A DNA stretch of 49,039 nucleotides. Source: an uncultured Clostridia bacterium. Lineage in GTDB: Bacteria; Bacillota; Clostridia; TANB77; CAG-508. The notes below the pieces were generated by a model, which made no database searches, had not been told where the DNA came from, and worked only from the letters and a program-made list of their open reading frames with translations. The position numbers and the translations under genes were made by a program. Shown in pieces: positions 24,901 through 38,477 of this stretch. The first letter of the stretch is position 1. Each line of letters begins with the position of its first letter. The stretch spans positions 1 to 49,039 of the forward strand of contig CANRGN010000011.1 of NCBI GenBank assembly GCA_947630235.1, given 5' to 3'.

Positions 24901-27900
24901 GAGGTAGGTAAGAATGGAGAAAGTGTTGAGAAAGAAAAATACTTTACAGTAAATAGTGGAGAAGATTTTATAATACATGATTTATATGTGGGACTTGAAT
25001 ATACTATGCAACAATATAGTATATTTGAAGAATATGAATTAAATAGTGATATAATACAATTTTCTATAGATTCAAATGGAAATATAATACTAAATGGCAA
25101 TGTAAGAAAACGTGAATTTGTAGATAATTTTCTAAAAATAGAAATTGAAAATTATAAAATGTTTTCTTTATTTAAAAAATTATATAAATATTCAGCAGAG
25201 TTAGATTCATTCTATAGTGATGATACTGGAATAGAAGGAATTAAATTTACAGTTACAGATTTACAAGGAAATTATGTACAAGATGCTCATAATCAAATAA
25301 TAGGAATAGATGAAACAATAAATGGTGTTAACTATAAAGTAATAACAACAGATTCTAATGGATATATAAGACTAAACTTGCCTAATGGTTTATACAAATT
25401 TACAGAAGTTTGGGCTCCAGAACAATACTTTAATTTTGGAAATGATGGCGTATATTACGTAGGTATTGGAATGAGTCAAGATGGCATAACAATGGAAGAA
25501 ACAGTAAAATGGGAAAATATAGAGAAAGATTATAAATATTCTGGTGTAACTACAAAAGATGGTAAAATAGTTGCAATAACAGGTGATAATAAATCTGTTA
25601 TATATACCAATGAAGGAAAAGTAGAAAGCGAAAGTTCAGAGAAAATAGAATTCAACAATAAATTAGTTGAATTAGAAGATGGAAAGATACAAGTTGTAGA
25701 TGGAGCTGTAATAAGATATAATCAAGAAGAAAATGAGTTATGGAGAAGTGGTAGTACATTTAGTTTTACAGCTATAACAGTTGTAAATGATGGAATAGTA
25801 GCTGTAACGGAACAAGGTCAAGTAGTAAAATATACAAATGAAGGAAAAATTCAATGGATTAATGCAACAAAAGAATATGGATATGTAGGAGTAACATCAA
25901 TAGATAATGGAATAGTTGCTGTAACTTCAGACGGAAAAGTTGTAAAATATGTAGAATATATGCCAAAAGTTGAAGAAAAATCTAATTTAATTATAGCTAA
26001 TTTTAGTTCAAATGATAATATGATTTTAGAAAAATTCGAAAATAATAATAAAATACCTATTAAAATTACAAAATTAGATGATGAGACAGGAGAAAAATTA
26101 TCAGGAGCAAGATTTGGTATATATTACAAAAAAGAACTAGATGATAATTGGTCTTATTTAACTTCTATTCAATCACAAAATATAGATGGAACTGAATTAA
26201 TGGGAAATAGTGAGCTTTATTATAAGATAGTAGAAGAGCAAGCACCTACTGATTATGAATTGCCAGAAGATGAATCAAAAAGAACTAGAATATTTAAAGC
26301 AACTGATAGTATACAAATTAATTATATAGAAGATTTAATTGATTTATCAAATAATGTAAAAAAAGGAACTACATATGCTGGACAAAGAGTAGAGTTAATG
26401 AGGGATTTGGATTTTAGTAATCCAGAATCATATAAAAATTATACTGGAAATCAGAATTTTACTTCTATAGGAATGACTGGAAATAGTTTGTACAGTTTTT
26501 CTGGTATATTTGATGGAAATGGATATGAAATAAAAAATATTAGTGGAGGTGCATTATTTTCATCTATATATAAAGCTAAAATATGTAATCTTGAAGTAAG
26601 CGGAAATATTACTTCTGGTACACATTTAGCAGGATTAGTAGGATTTGCAGAAAAAAGTAGAATAATAAATTGTTACAATAAATGTACTGTTAATAAAGGG
26701 TCTATTTCGGCTGGAATATTATGCTATTCAAATGGAAATAATCAAATAATAAATTGTACTAATGGAGGATATATTTATGGTTTTGGAGGAATTGTGGCTT
26801 ATGGATCAAAAAATGATTTAATTATAAATTGTGTAAATACTGGTACAATAGTTGGAACCGGAAGCCCTATAGGAGGAATAGTTGGAGTTGGAAATAATGT
26901 TAATATTGTTAATTGCTATAATTTAGGAAAAGTACAAAATAGTAGTGGTGCTTATACAGGAGGTATAGTAGGACAAGATGCTACAATTATTAATTGTTTC
27001 AATGTGGGAGAAATAGATGGAGTTTCTTATGTAGGAGGTATAGCAGGAAAAGCAACTAGTATAGAAAATTGTTTTAATGTAGGGAAAATAACCGGAAACA
27101 ATATTGCACCAATTGGAGCGATTGCAGGTCAAGTTACAAAAATTGATAATTGTTATTTTAGTAATATTGATTTAACTATGGTAGGAACTTCTGAAAATAA
27201 TGATATATCTGGATATAAAGATATAGAATATTTTAATAGTAAAGAATTTGCAAAACTTCTTAATGAAAATAAGAATAAGATAGAAACAGAATATAAATTA
27301 GCTGATTGGAAAAATAATGATTTTTGTACAACATTATCAGAAGTTGGAGTTAATTCTAATTTGAAAATACCAGAAATTTATAAAGAAGTGGTTGAAATAT
27401 GGTATGTAGAAGATTTAGTTGATATAGCTAATAATGTTAATTCTGGAAAAGAAACATATGAAGGAAAAATAGTGAAATTAATGGCAAAAACTCTAGATTT
27501 TAAGGATTCTTCATCATATAGAGATCCGGAAGCAACTAGATATGGTAATAAGAACTATAGTGGAGGTATAAAAGAAGCCTTGTCAAATGGTGAAGGTTTT
27601 TCTCCAATAGGTAAACAGTGGCATGAATTTAAAGGAAATTTTGAAGGTAATGGTAATATTATTAAAAATTTATATATAAATTCAAATGAAGAATATTGTG
27701 GTTTATTTGGTTATATTAATTATTCAACGATATCTAATTTAAGAATAATTGATTCTAAAATTTACAATACTTATTCTAGCGGATATATTGGAGCATTAGT
27801 AGGATATAGCAATGAATCAATAATTTCAAATGTAGAAGTTACTGGTACTATAATTAAAAATGGTAATTATGGAAATATCGGAGGAATAATAGGCTATGCA

Positions 27901-30900
27901 AGTTATGGAGGTATAGGTTCTGTAATTAATCATGTTAATATCCAAAGTAACGGAAAAGGAGGAAATATCGGAGGAATATCCGGATATAGTATGGTAGCGC
28001 CAATTATAAATTCTTATAATTTAGGAAGGATAGAAATTACTTCTAATGATAATGGTTATATATGGGCAGGAGGAATATTTGGAGGTTCTTTTGGAAATAT
28101 AGAAAGGTGTTATAATTTAGGAAAAATAAAAGTTATTAATGATGGAACTGCTTATATAGGAGGATTGGTTGGTGACTGTAGAACAAATGTAAGTAATAGT
28201 TATAATATTGGAAATATAGAAGCAACTAGTGATAATTTACATGTAGGTGGTATATTAGCAGAATATGGAAGTAATATATTAAATTGTTATAATACAGGTG
28301 ATATTCATTTAAATGGTTATTCTAATATTGAAGTTGGAGGTATATCACGGAGACGGAGGAACTATTTCACATTGTTATAATGTAGGAAGTATTTTTACTA
28401 ATAAAAATAAAAATTGTAATATACGAAGTGGAGGAATTTCAATTTATGGAACATTAAACTATTGTTATTATTTAAAATCTTCTGGAGCTTATAATATAAG
28501 TAAACCATCTAGTGTTGTACAAGAAAAAACAATGGAAGAAATGAAATCTCAGCAATTTGTAGATTTACTAAATGAAAATCATAAAAAAGATAATAGTGGA
28601 TTTGCATTAAAAGAGTGGAAATATGAAGAAAATTTATATCCATATTTTGAAACATTTGGAGAAAATACAATCTTTTCAAATAAAAAGTTGAATACCTATA
28701 CCATTATAAAAAAAGATATAGATACAGGTGAACCTATACCTAATGTGTCTTTTGATATTTATTATAGTAATAATTCGGAATATAGAAACTTGGTTTTTAA
28801 ATTTAATAAAACTACAAATAAAGATGGAAAGATAGTTTTAAATTTACCAGTAGGATATTACAAAGCAATAGAAAGAAAAACTGCAAATGGATATATATTA
28901 GACAAAAATGAAAACTATAGAACTATTTATTTTAAAGTAGAAAATGATTCTATTTATGCTGATGTAATTGAGATAAATTATATTGAAGATTTAATTGAGT
29001 TGTCTAATAATGTAAAAAATGGAGATACTTATAAAGGAAAAATTGTTGTTTTGAAAAGGTCTTTAGATTTTAATGATAAATTATCATATAAAGATTCAAC
29101 TACAAAAATTGATTATAATAATGATGGTAATGAAGAGTCGTTAATAGAAGAATTAACAAATCAATCTAGTTCAGGATTTATACCAATTGGAGTTGACCAA
29201 AATAATTATTTTGCTGGTACTTTTGATGGAAATGGTTTTGAAATAAAAAATTTACATATTAATGTTCAATCTAAATTTGCAGCGTTATTTGGATATATAG
29301 ATAATGCTGATATAAAGAATTTAGGTGTAAGTGGAAATATAATGGGAAAAAATAATCCGACAGCAGGTATAGCGGCATTAACATGTAATAGTGTAATCGA
29401 AAATTGTTTTAATGAAGCTAATATACAAACACAATATTCAAGTGTAGGTGGTATTGTAGGACAATCTAATAATACTCAAATAATAAACTGTTATAATATA
29501 GGAACTATTGAGGGAAATTATGGTTCTGTAGCAGGAATAGTATCTTCTGGTAACTCAAGTGAAATAATAAATTGTTATAATATAGGAAAATTACTTGTTG
29601 GTAATTATGGTGGTGTTGCTGGAATAATATATAGCGGTGATTCTGCAACTCAAGTAAAAAATTGCTATAATGCAGGAGAATTTAAAACCATGAATACTAA
29701 TATTTTTGGAATTACTTATAGTAGTTCAGTAAAAGTACAAAAAAGTTATTATATAAAAACAGAAAATATAACAGGTGTTGGTGGAAAAACAGATATAACT
29801 TCAAATACAGAGGCAAAAACTATTGAACAAATGAAAGATGAATATTTTGTAGAAAAATTAAATGAAAATAGTTCTCAATATTATAGTAGTAATTATTTAT
29901 TAAAATCAGTCGATTGGATATATAATCCAATCGGATATCCAAAGCTTGGCTTAGTACAAAAAGAAATTATTCTTTATAATATTAAAGATGAAGATAATTT
30001 TGTTATAAACAAAGTGGATGAGAATAATATTCCGATAGAAAATGTAAAATTTGCAATATATAATCTTGATGAAAATGATTTTGCTAAGGATAAATTTGGT
30101 AGGTATATTGGAAATAAAAATTCCGATGGTATTTATGAGGTAGTAACAAATAAAAATGGAAAAATTGAACTTAATTTACCAGACGGATATTATAAGGCAG
30201 TGGAAACAAAGTCTGTGGATGGATACATATTAGAAGAAAATGAATCTGCAAGAACTACATATTTTATAGTTGGAAAAGAGTCAGCAAATGCAGATTTAAC
30301 AATAAATAGTATAGAAGATTTAATAGACTTATCTGAAGCAGTTAGTAAAGGAACATCATATGAAGGAAAAACAATAAAATTATTAAGAGACTTAGATTTT
30401 AATGATGATGAATCATATGATGATCCAACTACTACGAAATATGGAAATTATAATGGAGATGATATTACACAAGGTATAAAAGATGAACTAACATCAAAGA
30501 ATGGAACTGGATTTAAACCTATAGGTTACTCTAATCCAGGTACTCCTTTTAGAGGTACTTTTAATGGAAATGGTCATGAAATAAAAAATCTTTATATTAA
30601 TTGTTCAACAAGTAGTTGGGGAGTAGGATTTTTTGGAATTGTATGGAATGGTACTATTATGAATCTGGGATTGACTGGTGAGGGTAGTATAAATGGTTTT
30701 AATACAAATCCTGGTGCAACAGGTGCTTTAGTTGGGCATATATATGACAATGGAAAAGTAATTAATTGTTATAATAAATTAAATGTAACAGGAAATTCTG
30801 GTTGTACAGCTGGAATAGTAGGAAATGTTTATAGTAGTGGAAATGCAGTTATTGAAAATTGTTATAATGAAGGTATAATAAATGGACCTTGTTCAGGAGG

Positions 30901-33900
30901 AATAATAGGAAATGTATATAATGCAACAATAAGCAATTGTTATAATATAGGAAATATATCAAGTACTTCTGGACCAGCTGGTGGAATTGCATTTATTTTA
31001 CAAAATAATTGTAATATATATAATTGTTATAATATAGGTAATGTTACAAGTTCTATTCCGGCAGGAGGTATAACTTATTCAGTATCAAGTAACTCAACTA
31101 TAAAAAATTGTTATAATACAGGAATAATTAATGGTGAACCTGGAACAGGTGCTATTAGTGTCTCTGGTTCAATACAAATGTTAAACAATTGTTATTATTT
31201 GTTAGATTCATCTGAATATGGTTTTTATGGGCAAGAAGATATGCTTGGTAGGGTAGAAAAACGAACAAATGAAGAAATAAAATCTCCAGAATTCCAAAAA
31301 TTACTTAATAATAATATAAAATCAATAAATTCAAATTCATTATTAGTAGATTGGATATATGAAGAAGGTAAAAATCCAACTTTAAGAAAAATTGATATAA
31401 TAAAGGATTCTGAAGTAACGATAACTAATAAGAAGGCACAGGGTGTTACTACTATTAAAAAATTAGATCAAGACACCAATGAACCAATTTCAGGAGTAGA
31501 GTTTACTATATATAAAACTACACCAGCTTTTGAAAAGATAGATTTTGCTAAAGCAAGTAATGGAAATTATATTGGAAAATTGAACTCTGATAAACTATAT
31601 GTAGTTACTACAGATAATAATGGAGAAATCAATCTTGAACTTCCAGATGGACATTATAAGGCAATAGAAGTAAAAACAGCGGATGGCTATGAACAAGATG
31701 AAAATGAATTTTCAAGAACAACAAACTTTATAGTAGGAGGAGGAACTCCATCAAATATTGAAATAAATTATATTGAGGATTTAGTCGATTTATCAGAAGC
31801 ATCAAGAAAAGGAGAAAATTTTAGTGGCAAAGTAATTACTTTAAAAAGAAATCTAGATTTTAAATCTAGAGATTCTTATAGAAATCCTGATGATACTAAT
31901 TATGGAGATTATAATGGAGACAAAGAAACCGAAGGAATAATGGCAGAATTGATAAATGAAGATGGATGTGGATTTAAACCTATTGGTACGTCAACAACAT
32001 CATTTAGAGGAGTATTTAATGGAAATGGTTGTTCAATAAGTAATTTGTATATAAATAGTTCAGAACAATATGTAGGTTTATTTGGACAATCAAATGGTAA
32101 AGTATTATATTTATCTATAAAAGGCGGAAATGTAAAATCTTCTAATACTTCAGGATATGTAGGTTCAATCGCTGGTTATTGTGTAAATTCATATTTAGTA
32201 ATAAATGAATGCTCTAATTCAGCAAATGTTACTGGTAACATAGCAGGTGGTATTACCGGATATATTAGTGGTAGTAGAGCTATAGTGTCAAATTCATATA
32301 ATACTGGAGAAGTACATGGAAGAACAAATGCTGGAGGAATATTAGGATTAAATAGTAGTCAAATTATTATTAATTGTTATAATAAAGGTAATATTAAAGG
32401 AGAAAGCGGAGCATATAAAGGAGGAATAGCTGGTACCACATCAGGCTCTTGGATATTTAATTGTTATAATGTTGGAATTGTACAAGATGACACATATTCT
32501 GGAGGAATAGTAGGAAATGTAACAACAAATATTAGTGGATTTTTGAATTACTATAGTGATAATACAGCCCATAATGGGGTAAGCGAAAAGTCTACAAGGA
32601 AAGTATATAATTTTTTATATAATATTGCATCAAAAAGTAATGAAGAAATGAAATTAAAAGAATTTTCAGATAGATTGAATAATAATATGAACTTAATAGA
32701 TGATTTTCAAGAATTAACTGAATTACAATCTTTATTAAAATCAGGAAATTTGATAATAAATAAATGGCAACCATCATCAGATTATCCAGAACTTATACAA
32801 ACTAGTAGAATTACTAATTCACCTATTACAATATATAATAAAAAAGCAAATAATTGTATTATAACAAAATTAGATAAAAATACTAACCAACCAATAAAAG
32901 GTGTTAAATTTTCAATATACAGCCTTACAGATGATTATAAAGAAATAGGTTTTGCAAAATATGCAAATGGAAATTATATAGGAACTTTAGAAAATAGCAA
33001 ATATATAGTAACTACTGATGAGAATGGAAAAATAAATCTTCGCTTACCAGATGGATATTATAAAGCAGTAGAAGTAGGAAAAGCAGAAGGATATTATTTA
33101 GAACAAAATGAATATGCAAATGCTACATATTTTAAAGTAGGTGAAAATGGTAAAAATGCAGTTTATACAATAAACTACATTGAAGATTTAGTAGATTTTT
33201 CTAATGATGTAAATAATTCTCCTAAAAATTCTTCTCAATATCCATATATGAAACTAAAAGTTGATCTATTAAGAACTTTAGATTTTGAAGATGAAAATTC
33301 ATACAGAAATCCAAATGATAAGTCTTATGATGATTATAATGGAGATGAAATAGTACAAGGAATAAAAGATGAATTAACAAATAAAGATGGATGTGGATTT
33401 AAACCAATAGGTACCAGTTTAAGTTACGGATATTATGGAGGATTTGATGGAAATGGATATGAAATAAAAAATATATATATTAATAGTAAAAATCAAAGTG
33501 TTGGATTATTTGGTGTACTAGTCAATACATATTCATATATTAGAAATTTAGGTTTGGTTGGAGGGAATGTAATTGCAAATCATACTAATGGTCGTGTAGG
33601 TGGAATATTAGGACGGTGATACAGGATTTTCTAATCCTAATATATATAATTGTTATAATACTGCAAATATAACTTCTAATGGTTGGGTTGTAGGTGGCGT
33701 TGCTGGTATATTAGGATATAGTGGATATATGGTTAATTGCTATAATGCTGGAAATATTGTACATTTACAAAGTGAAATTTCTCCATCATATGTAGGAGGT
33801 GTGGATGGTTATTCATTAGCTGGAAACCTTTATAATTGTTATAATATAGGTTCAGTTACAAATAATGATTTATCTAGTGATTCATATGCAGGTGGAATAG

Positions 33901-36900
33901 CTGGATATGCAGATTTTATAAATAATTCTTATAATATAGGTGATATATCTGGAAATAATATTGGAGGAATAGCTGGAACAATGGGTTATAACAATAAATC
34001 TGAGTACAATTATTATCTAGATAGTACAGCATCAAGTGGATTGTATAATAAAAATGATGATAATGTAAGAATGATAGCAATTAGCATAGAACAAGTTAAT
34101 TCTGGTATATTGAAAAATTTATTAAATAGTAGATTAAAAGTAGTAGAATCAACCTATATGAATTTCCCATTACTAAAATGGCAACATAATCCAAATTCAT
34201 ACCCAACTTTAGTAAATACACAAAATACTAATATTGAAATAACAAACCAAAAATCAGGAAAAGTAATAGTACATCATTATAGAAAAGGTACTGGTCCAAA
34301 ATATGGAGCCCCTGCAGTTAAACTTGCTAATGATGAAACTATTGTAGGAATAGAAGGCGAAGCTTATGTTACTTCACCACAATCTATACCAGATCATTAT
34401 TTAGTAAAAGATGAAAATGGCGAAAATCTAATTCCAGATAATGCAACTGGAACATATAAAACTGAAGAACAACATGTATATTATTATTACACTAGAGATC
34501 CACTAAATGTAACTGTACATCATAGATTAGAAGAAACCAAAGAACCTTTAGCCGACGATGAAACTTATTCATATGAAGAAGGTGAACATTATAAAGTAAC
34601 TCCAAATGAAAAATTACTAGAAAAATATGATGTATCAAAAGTAGAAGGTAAAACAGAAGGAGATATCACTCAAAACGAAGAAATTACCTACTACTACAAA
34701 CTAAAAGAACATCAAATAATAACAAAAGTAGAAATACCAGCAGGTAGAAATGAAAAAGGAGGATCTATATTAGGTGAAGGTGATGAACCTTATGAAACTG
34801 TATTACATGAAGAAAATAGTAAGAAAGATATAATAGCTAAGCCAGAAGGTGGATATAGAGTAAAAGAAATTAAATTAGTAAGTATAGATGATGAAGGAAA
34901 TAGAAAAGAAACAGTAATTTATGGAAATGATTCTGTAAAAACAGCAGAAATTTCATCTAGAAAGTATTTTGATGGAAGTATATCAGTTACGAAGTTTATT
35001 AAAATGACAGAGGACAAAGAAGTAATAGTACAATTTGAACCAAATGAAGGAAAAGTAATAGTACATCATTATATAGAAGGAACAACAGAAAAAATTCATG
35101 AAGATCAAATTACAAAAGATATTATTGGAAAACAAGTTGAAACTAGTCCTGTAGAAAATGAATTATATGCATTAGTACAAGAACCAGAAGAGAAGAATGT
35201 AACAATACAAGATGAAATTCAGGAGGTAACATATTATTATCAAAGACAATATAAGATAACAACAGATGTTGTAGAACATGATGAAAAATATAAAGATGGT
35301 AGAATAGAAAAGAATATTAAGGGTGGAAGTATAACTGATGAGGATGTAAATGCACATGAATATGTTATAAAGAATCAAAACAGTAAAAATACTATAGAAA
35401 TGATTCCAAATGAGGGTTATGAAATAGTAAAAGTAACAATAAATGAAGAAGATTATGATTTCACTCAAAATATTGATGAAACAGGTAAAGTAACATTACC
35501 AGAAGAATTTTTCAAAGATGTTCAAGAAGACAAGCATATAGAAGTAGAATTTAGAAAGAAATCTAAATTTATTGTAAAATATCTTGAAGAAGAAACTGAA
35601 AAAGTACTTTATACAACAGAAGATAATATGGAATATGTAGAGATTTTAGGCTATGAAGGCAAAGAATTTGAAACAGAGAAAAAAGTAATACCATATTATG
35701 AAGATTCAGATTTAGGAATTACTGATGAAAATAAAAATAAAATCGAGCCAAATGGAACTATGTTTGCAGATGAAATTACAGTTATTTACTGGTATAAGAA
35801 AATCGAATCTGGAGTTGTTGAACGTCATATAGAAATAAATGAAAAAGGTGAAACAAAAGAAATAGAAAAACAATTGATAGAAGGTTATGTATCAGAAGAG
35901 GCTGTTACAAATAGAAAAACATATGAAAACTACATTCCAGTAGATGGTCCAGAAAATGAAGATCCAAACATAACTGTAGTAGGCAAAGATGAAACAAGTA
36001 AAACTGTAATATTTGAAGAAAATAATGTATTAGAAGTATGGTATTATTATGAAAGAGTATTTAAAATAACAACAGAAGTAAAATCTCATAAAGAAAAAAT
36101 TGATGACCAAGAAGTAACTGTAGATGGTGGTACAATTTCAAAAGAATTTATTGAGGATAGCAATGGAGAAAAAATAGAAGTAACTTTTGAAGAAGTTCTA
36201 TGCAGAGGAAATTCTACTAAGGAAGTAATAATGAAGCCAGATGAAAAATATAGAATAAAATCAATAACAATAAATGATGTTGAAATTAGTATAGAAAGCT
36301 TAGAAAAATTAGAAGATGGTAGTGTAAAAATACCAGTAGGATATTTTGATGATATGCAAGAAGATAAACATATAGTAGTAGAGTTTGTAAGAATACCAGC
36401 AAAAGTAATAGTTCAATATAAAGATATAGACACCAAAGAAAGCATAAAAGAAGACAAAGTTGTAGAAGGATTTATAGATACAAAATACAATGCACCAAGA
36501 GTAGAAATTGATAGCTATATTCCAGCAGGAGAAGAACCAACAAATAGTGAAGGAACTATGACAGAAGAAACTATAATAGTAACTTATTGGTATACAAAAC
36601 AATTTAAAATAACAACAGATGTAAAAGGACATAGTGAACCAAATAACGAATCTGTAAAAGGTGGAGAAATTTCTGGAGAAGATGAAATGCCTTATGAGAT
36701 AGTAACAAGAGGAGAAAGTAGTCAAAAAGAAATTATAATGAAACCTGAAAATGGCTATAGAATAAAATCTTTAACAATAAATGAAGCTCAAATGGAAATA
36801 ACTAGTTTATTAAAAGAAGATGGAACTATTACATTACCAAAATTTGAAAATATGCAAGAGGATAAACATATAGTTGTAGAATTTGAAAGAAAACCAGGAA

Positions 36901-37400
36901 AAGTAATAGTAAAATATGTTGATAAAGAAACACAAGAAGAAATTGCTGATCAAAAAATAATAGATGGTTATGTAAATGATCCATATTCAGAAGAAAGAAT
37001 AGATATAGAAGGTTATATAGCATCAGGAGATGATCCAGAAAATAAATCTGGTAAAATGATAGATGGTGAAATTGTTGTGGTATTCTATTATGAAAAAGAA
37101 CCAGAAGTTATTCCAGAAAATAAAGAACCAGAGAAACAACCAGAAGAAAATGAAGTAGAAATTATAGAACCACAAGATAATTTTATACCACCACAAGATA
37201 ATTTTACACCACCAGAATTTAAACCAGAGCAGTTTATACTTGAAGAACCAGTAGATGAAAATATATCATACAATATAGAAACACAGTCAGAATCATCTGA
37301 TATAAAAGATGTAAAAACAGGTGATAGTATAATAGCATTTATAATTACTTTGGTATCATCTATAGTAGTATTTATAAAATCATTTAAACATAAAAAATAA
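21919..37400 (+). CDS. Giant wall-anchored surface protein (Cna-B, GLUG, MucBP), two CGG +1 shifts
   Basis: Three consecutive long frames (21919-28380, 28349-33619, 33615-37400) are stages of one gene: skipping the C of CGG at 28348 and at 33614 joins them into 5,159 residues (Gly2144 and Gly3899 at the joints). Start ATG 21919, SD AAAGGAGG; N-terminal membrane/signal segment (~8-28). Then repeated extracellular domains; a propeller-like stretch near 25.5-25.95 kb; six modules opening with an IEDLIDLS-type header and carrying GLUG repeats (GGIVG...NCYN), separated by Cna-B-like linkers (KLDQDTNEPISGVEF); at least six MucBP-like units alternating with ITTDVKGH-type units from 34.2 kb; and a C-terminal VKTGD, hydrophobic stretch and KHKK tail, a variant sortase signal. 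Probable adhesin. Without both shifts the protein would lack its anchor. Confidence 0.85.
28348..28351 (+). other. CGG +1 frameshift site 2 (giant surface protein)
   Basis: ATA TCA CGG AGA CGG in frame 0, ending at TAA 28378-28380. Skipping C28348 gives TCA GGA GAC GGA and resumes the GLUG repeat (GDGGTISHCYNVG). A second CGG 6 nt later would also work. Confidence 0.8.
33614..33617 (+). other. CGG +1 frameshift site 3 (giant surface protein)
   Basis: TTA GGA CGG TGA in frame 0: CGG directly precedes a stop. Skipping C33614 gives GGA GGT GAT ACA and resumes the repeat (GDTGFSNPNIYNCYN). Confidence 0.8.
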
Positions 37401-37435
37401 GATTGAATCTATTATAAAAGAACAGTAAATTGAAG

Positions 37436-37478
37436 TGCCAACGTTTAGAAGTTGATAAAACTAATCTAAACGTTGGCA
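37436..37478 (+). terminator. Terminator of the giant gene
   Basis: TGCCAACGTTTAGA pairs perfectly with TCTAAACGTTGGCA around a 15-nt loop, then a T-rich tract. Confidence 0.9.
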
Positions 37479-37485
37479 TTTCTTC

Positions 37486-37540
37486 TTTATTCAGTAGGGA
37501 AGTTTCTCTGTAGCTAGTCTTAAAAAAGCATTAACATTTT
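37486..37540 (+). repeat. Dispersed intergenic repeat, partial copy
   Basis: TTTATTCAGTAGGGAAGT, then CTCTGTAG and AAAAGCATT, match the first half of the repeat at 40668. Again just after a terminator. Confidence 0.65.
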
Positions 37541-37543
37541 TTC

Positions 37544-37572
37544 TTGAACTCATTTTGCTTTTGTGATATTAT
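37544..37572 (+). promoter_or_regulatory. Promoter of the Lys-rich protein gene
   Basis: TTGAAC (37544-37549), a 17-bp spacer, TATTAT (37567-37572), 31 nt from the start codon. Confidence 0.7.
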
Positions 37573-37602
37573 AAACTAGAAATAAAATTAGAGGTGAAGC
37601 AA

Positions 37603-38394
37603 TTGAAGTACATTAGAACAGCATTGTCTGATCAAGAAACAATAATAAATTTTTTTTATGATGAACAACTAATAAAAGTATATTCTAGTAGAGCTGAGGT
37701 TATAAATATTTTAACAAAAGTTTTAGGCCAACCAACAATAAAATATAAAAAAAGTAAATCTTATTGGACTGGTGCAAGTTGGGATATTAAATTTAGCGAT
37801 TACAAAAAAATAGAAAAAATTTTGGTAATAAAAAATTTTGTTGATTCAAGCATAAAAGTAGAAAATTCTGAAGGAATTAAGAAAAATAAAAATTCTATTA
37901 AAAAAAATATTTCAAAAGATATTGAAAAAAAAGTAGATAAATTAAGAGTAAAAAAAGAAAAAATAGTAAAAAATAAAGAAAAAAGTCAAAAAATTGAAAA
38001 AACTAAAAAAGTAGAAGAAAATAAAAAATCTAAAAAATTAGATGAAAATAAAAAATCTAAAAAATTAGATGAAAATAAAAAATCTAAAAAAGTAGAAGAA
38101 AATAAAAAAGCTAAAAAATTAGAAGAAAATAAAAAAGCTAAAAAAGTAGAAGAAAATAAAAAAGCTAAAAAAGTAGATGAAAATAAAAAATCTAAAAAAG
38201 TAGATGAAAGTAAAAAATCTAAAAAAATAGATGAAAATAAAAAAGCAAAAAAAGTAGATAATAACCAAAAAGTTAAAAAAATAGATAATAAAAAACACGA
38301 ATTAAATTCTACAAAAAAGAAAAGAATAACAAAAATAAATTTAAATAGAAAAAAGGAAAATAATAAGGATTTTGATCAAATTTCTTTAATATAA
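37603..38394 (+). CDS. Unknown protein with a lysine-rich 9-residue repeat tail
   Basis: 263 residues from a TTG at 37603 (SD GAGGTG 6 nt upstream; the GTG at 37594 lies inside the SD). Residues ~1-85 form a small folded domain of unknown family (KYIRTALSDQETIINFFYDE, YWTGASWDIKFSDYKKIEK). The rest is extremely basic: about eleven tandem units of the form KKVEENKKA or KKLDENKKS (27 nt each), the DNA repeats being nearly identical. Such tails bind nucleic acid or acidic polymers electrostatically, like histone-H1-like tails; this is inference. Unit number probably varies between strains. Confidence 0.75.
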   Translation: MKYIRTALSDQETIINFFYDEQLIKVYSSRAEVINILTKVLGQPTIKYKKSKSYWTGASWDIKFSDYKKIEKILVIKNFVDSSIKVENSEGIKKNKNSIKKNISKDIEKKVDKLRVKKEKIVKNKEKSQKIEKTKKVEENKKSKKLDENKKSKKLDENKKSKKVEENKKAKKLEENKKAKKVEENKKAKKVDENKKSKKVDESKKSKKIDENKKAKKVDNNQKVKKIDNKKHELNSTKKKRITKINLNRKKENNKDFDQISLI

Positions 38395-38422
38395 ATAATT
38401 TTAAATATTTTTTTGATGATAC

Positions 38423-38451
38423 TTGAAAAAAAATAAAATTATATATATAAT
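38423..38451 (+). promoter_or_regulatory. Promoter of the LRR protein gene
   Basis: TTGAAA (38423-38428), a 17-bp spacer, TATAAT (38446-38451). Confidence 0.75.
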
Positions 38452-38477
38452 TTCTATATTAAAAAATGGAGGTACAA

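Noticed and set aside
21865..37400. Three separate surface protein genes
   Set aside because: The second and third frames lack SD and start codons, begin in the middle of a GLUG repeat, and join exactly by a one-base skip at CGG.
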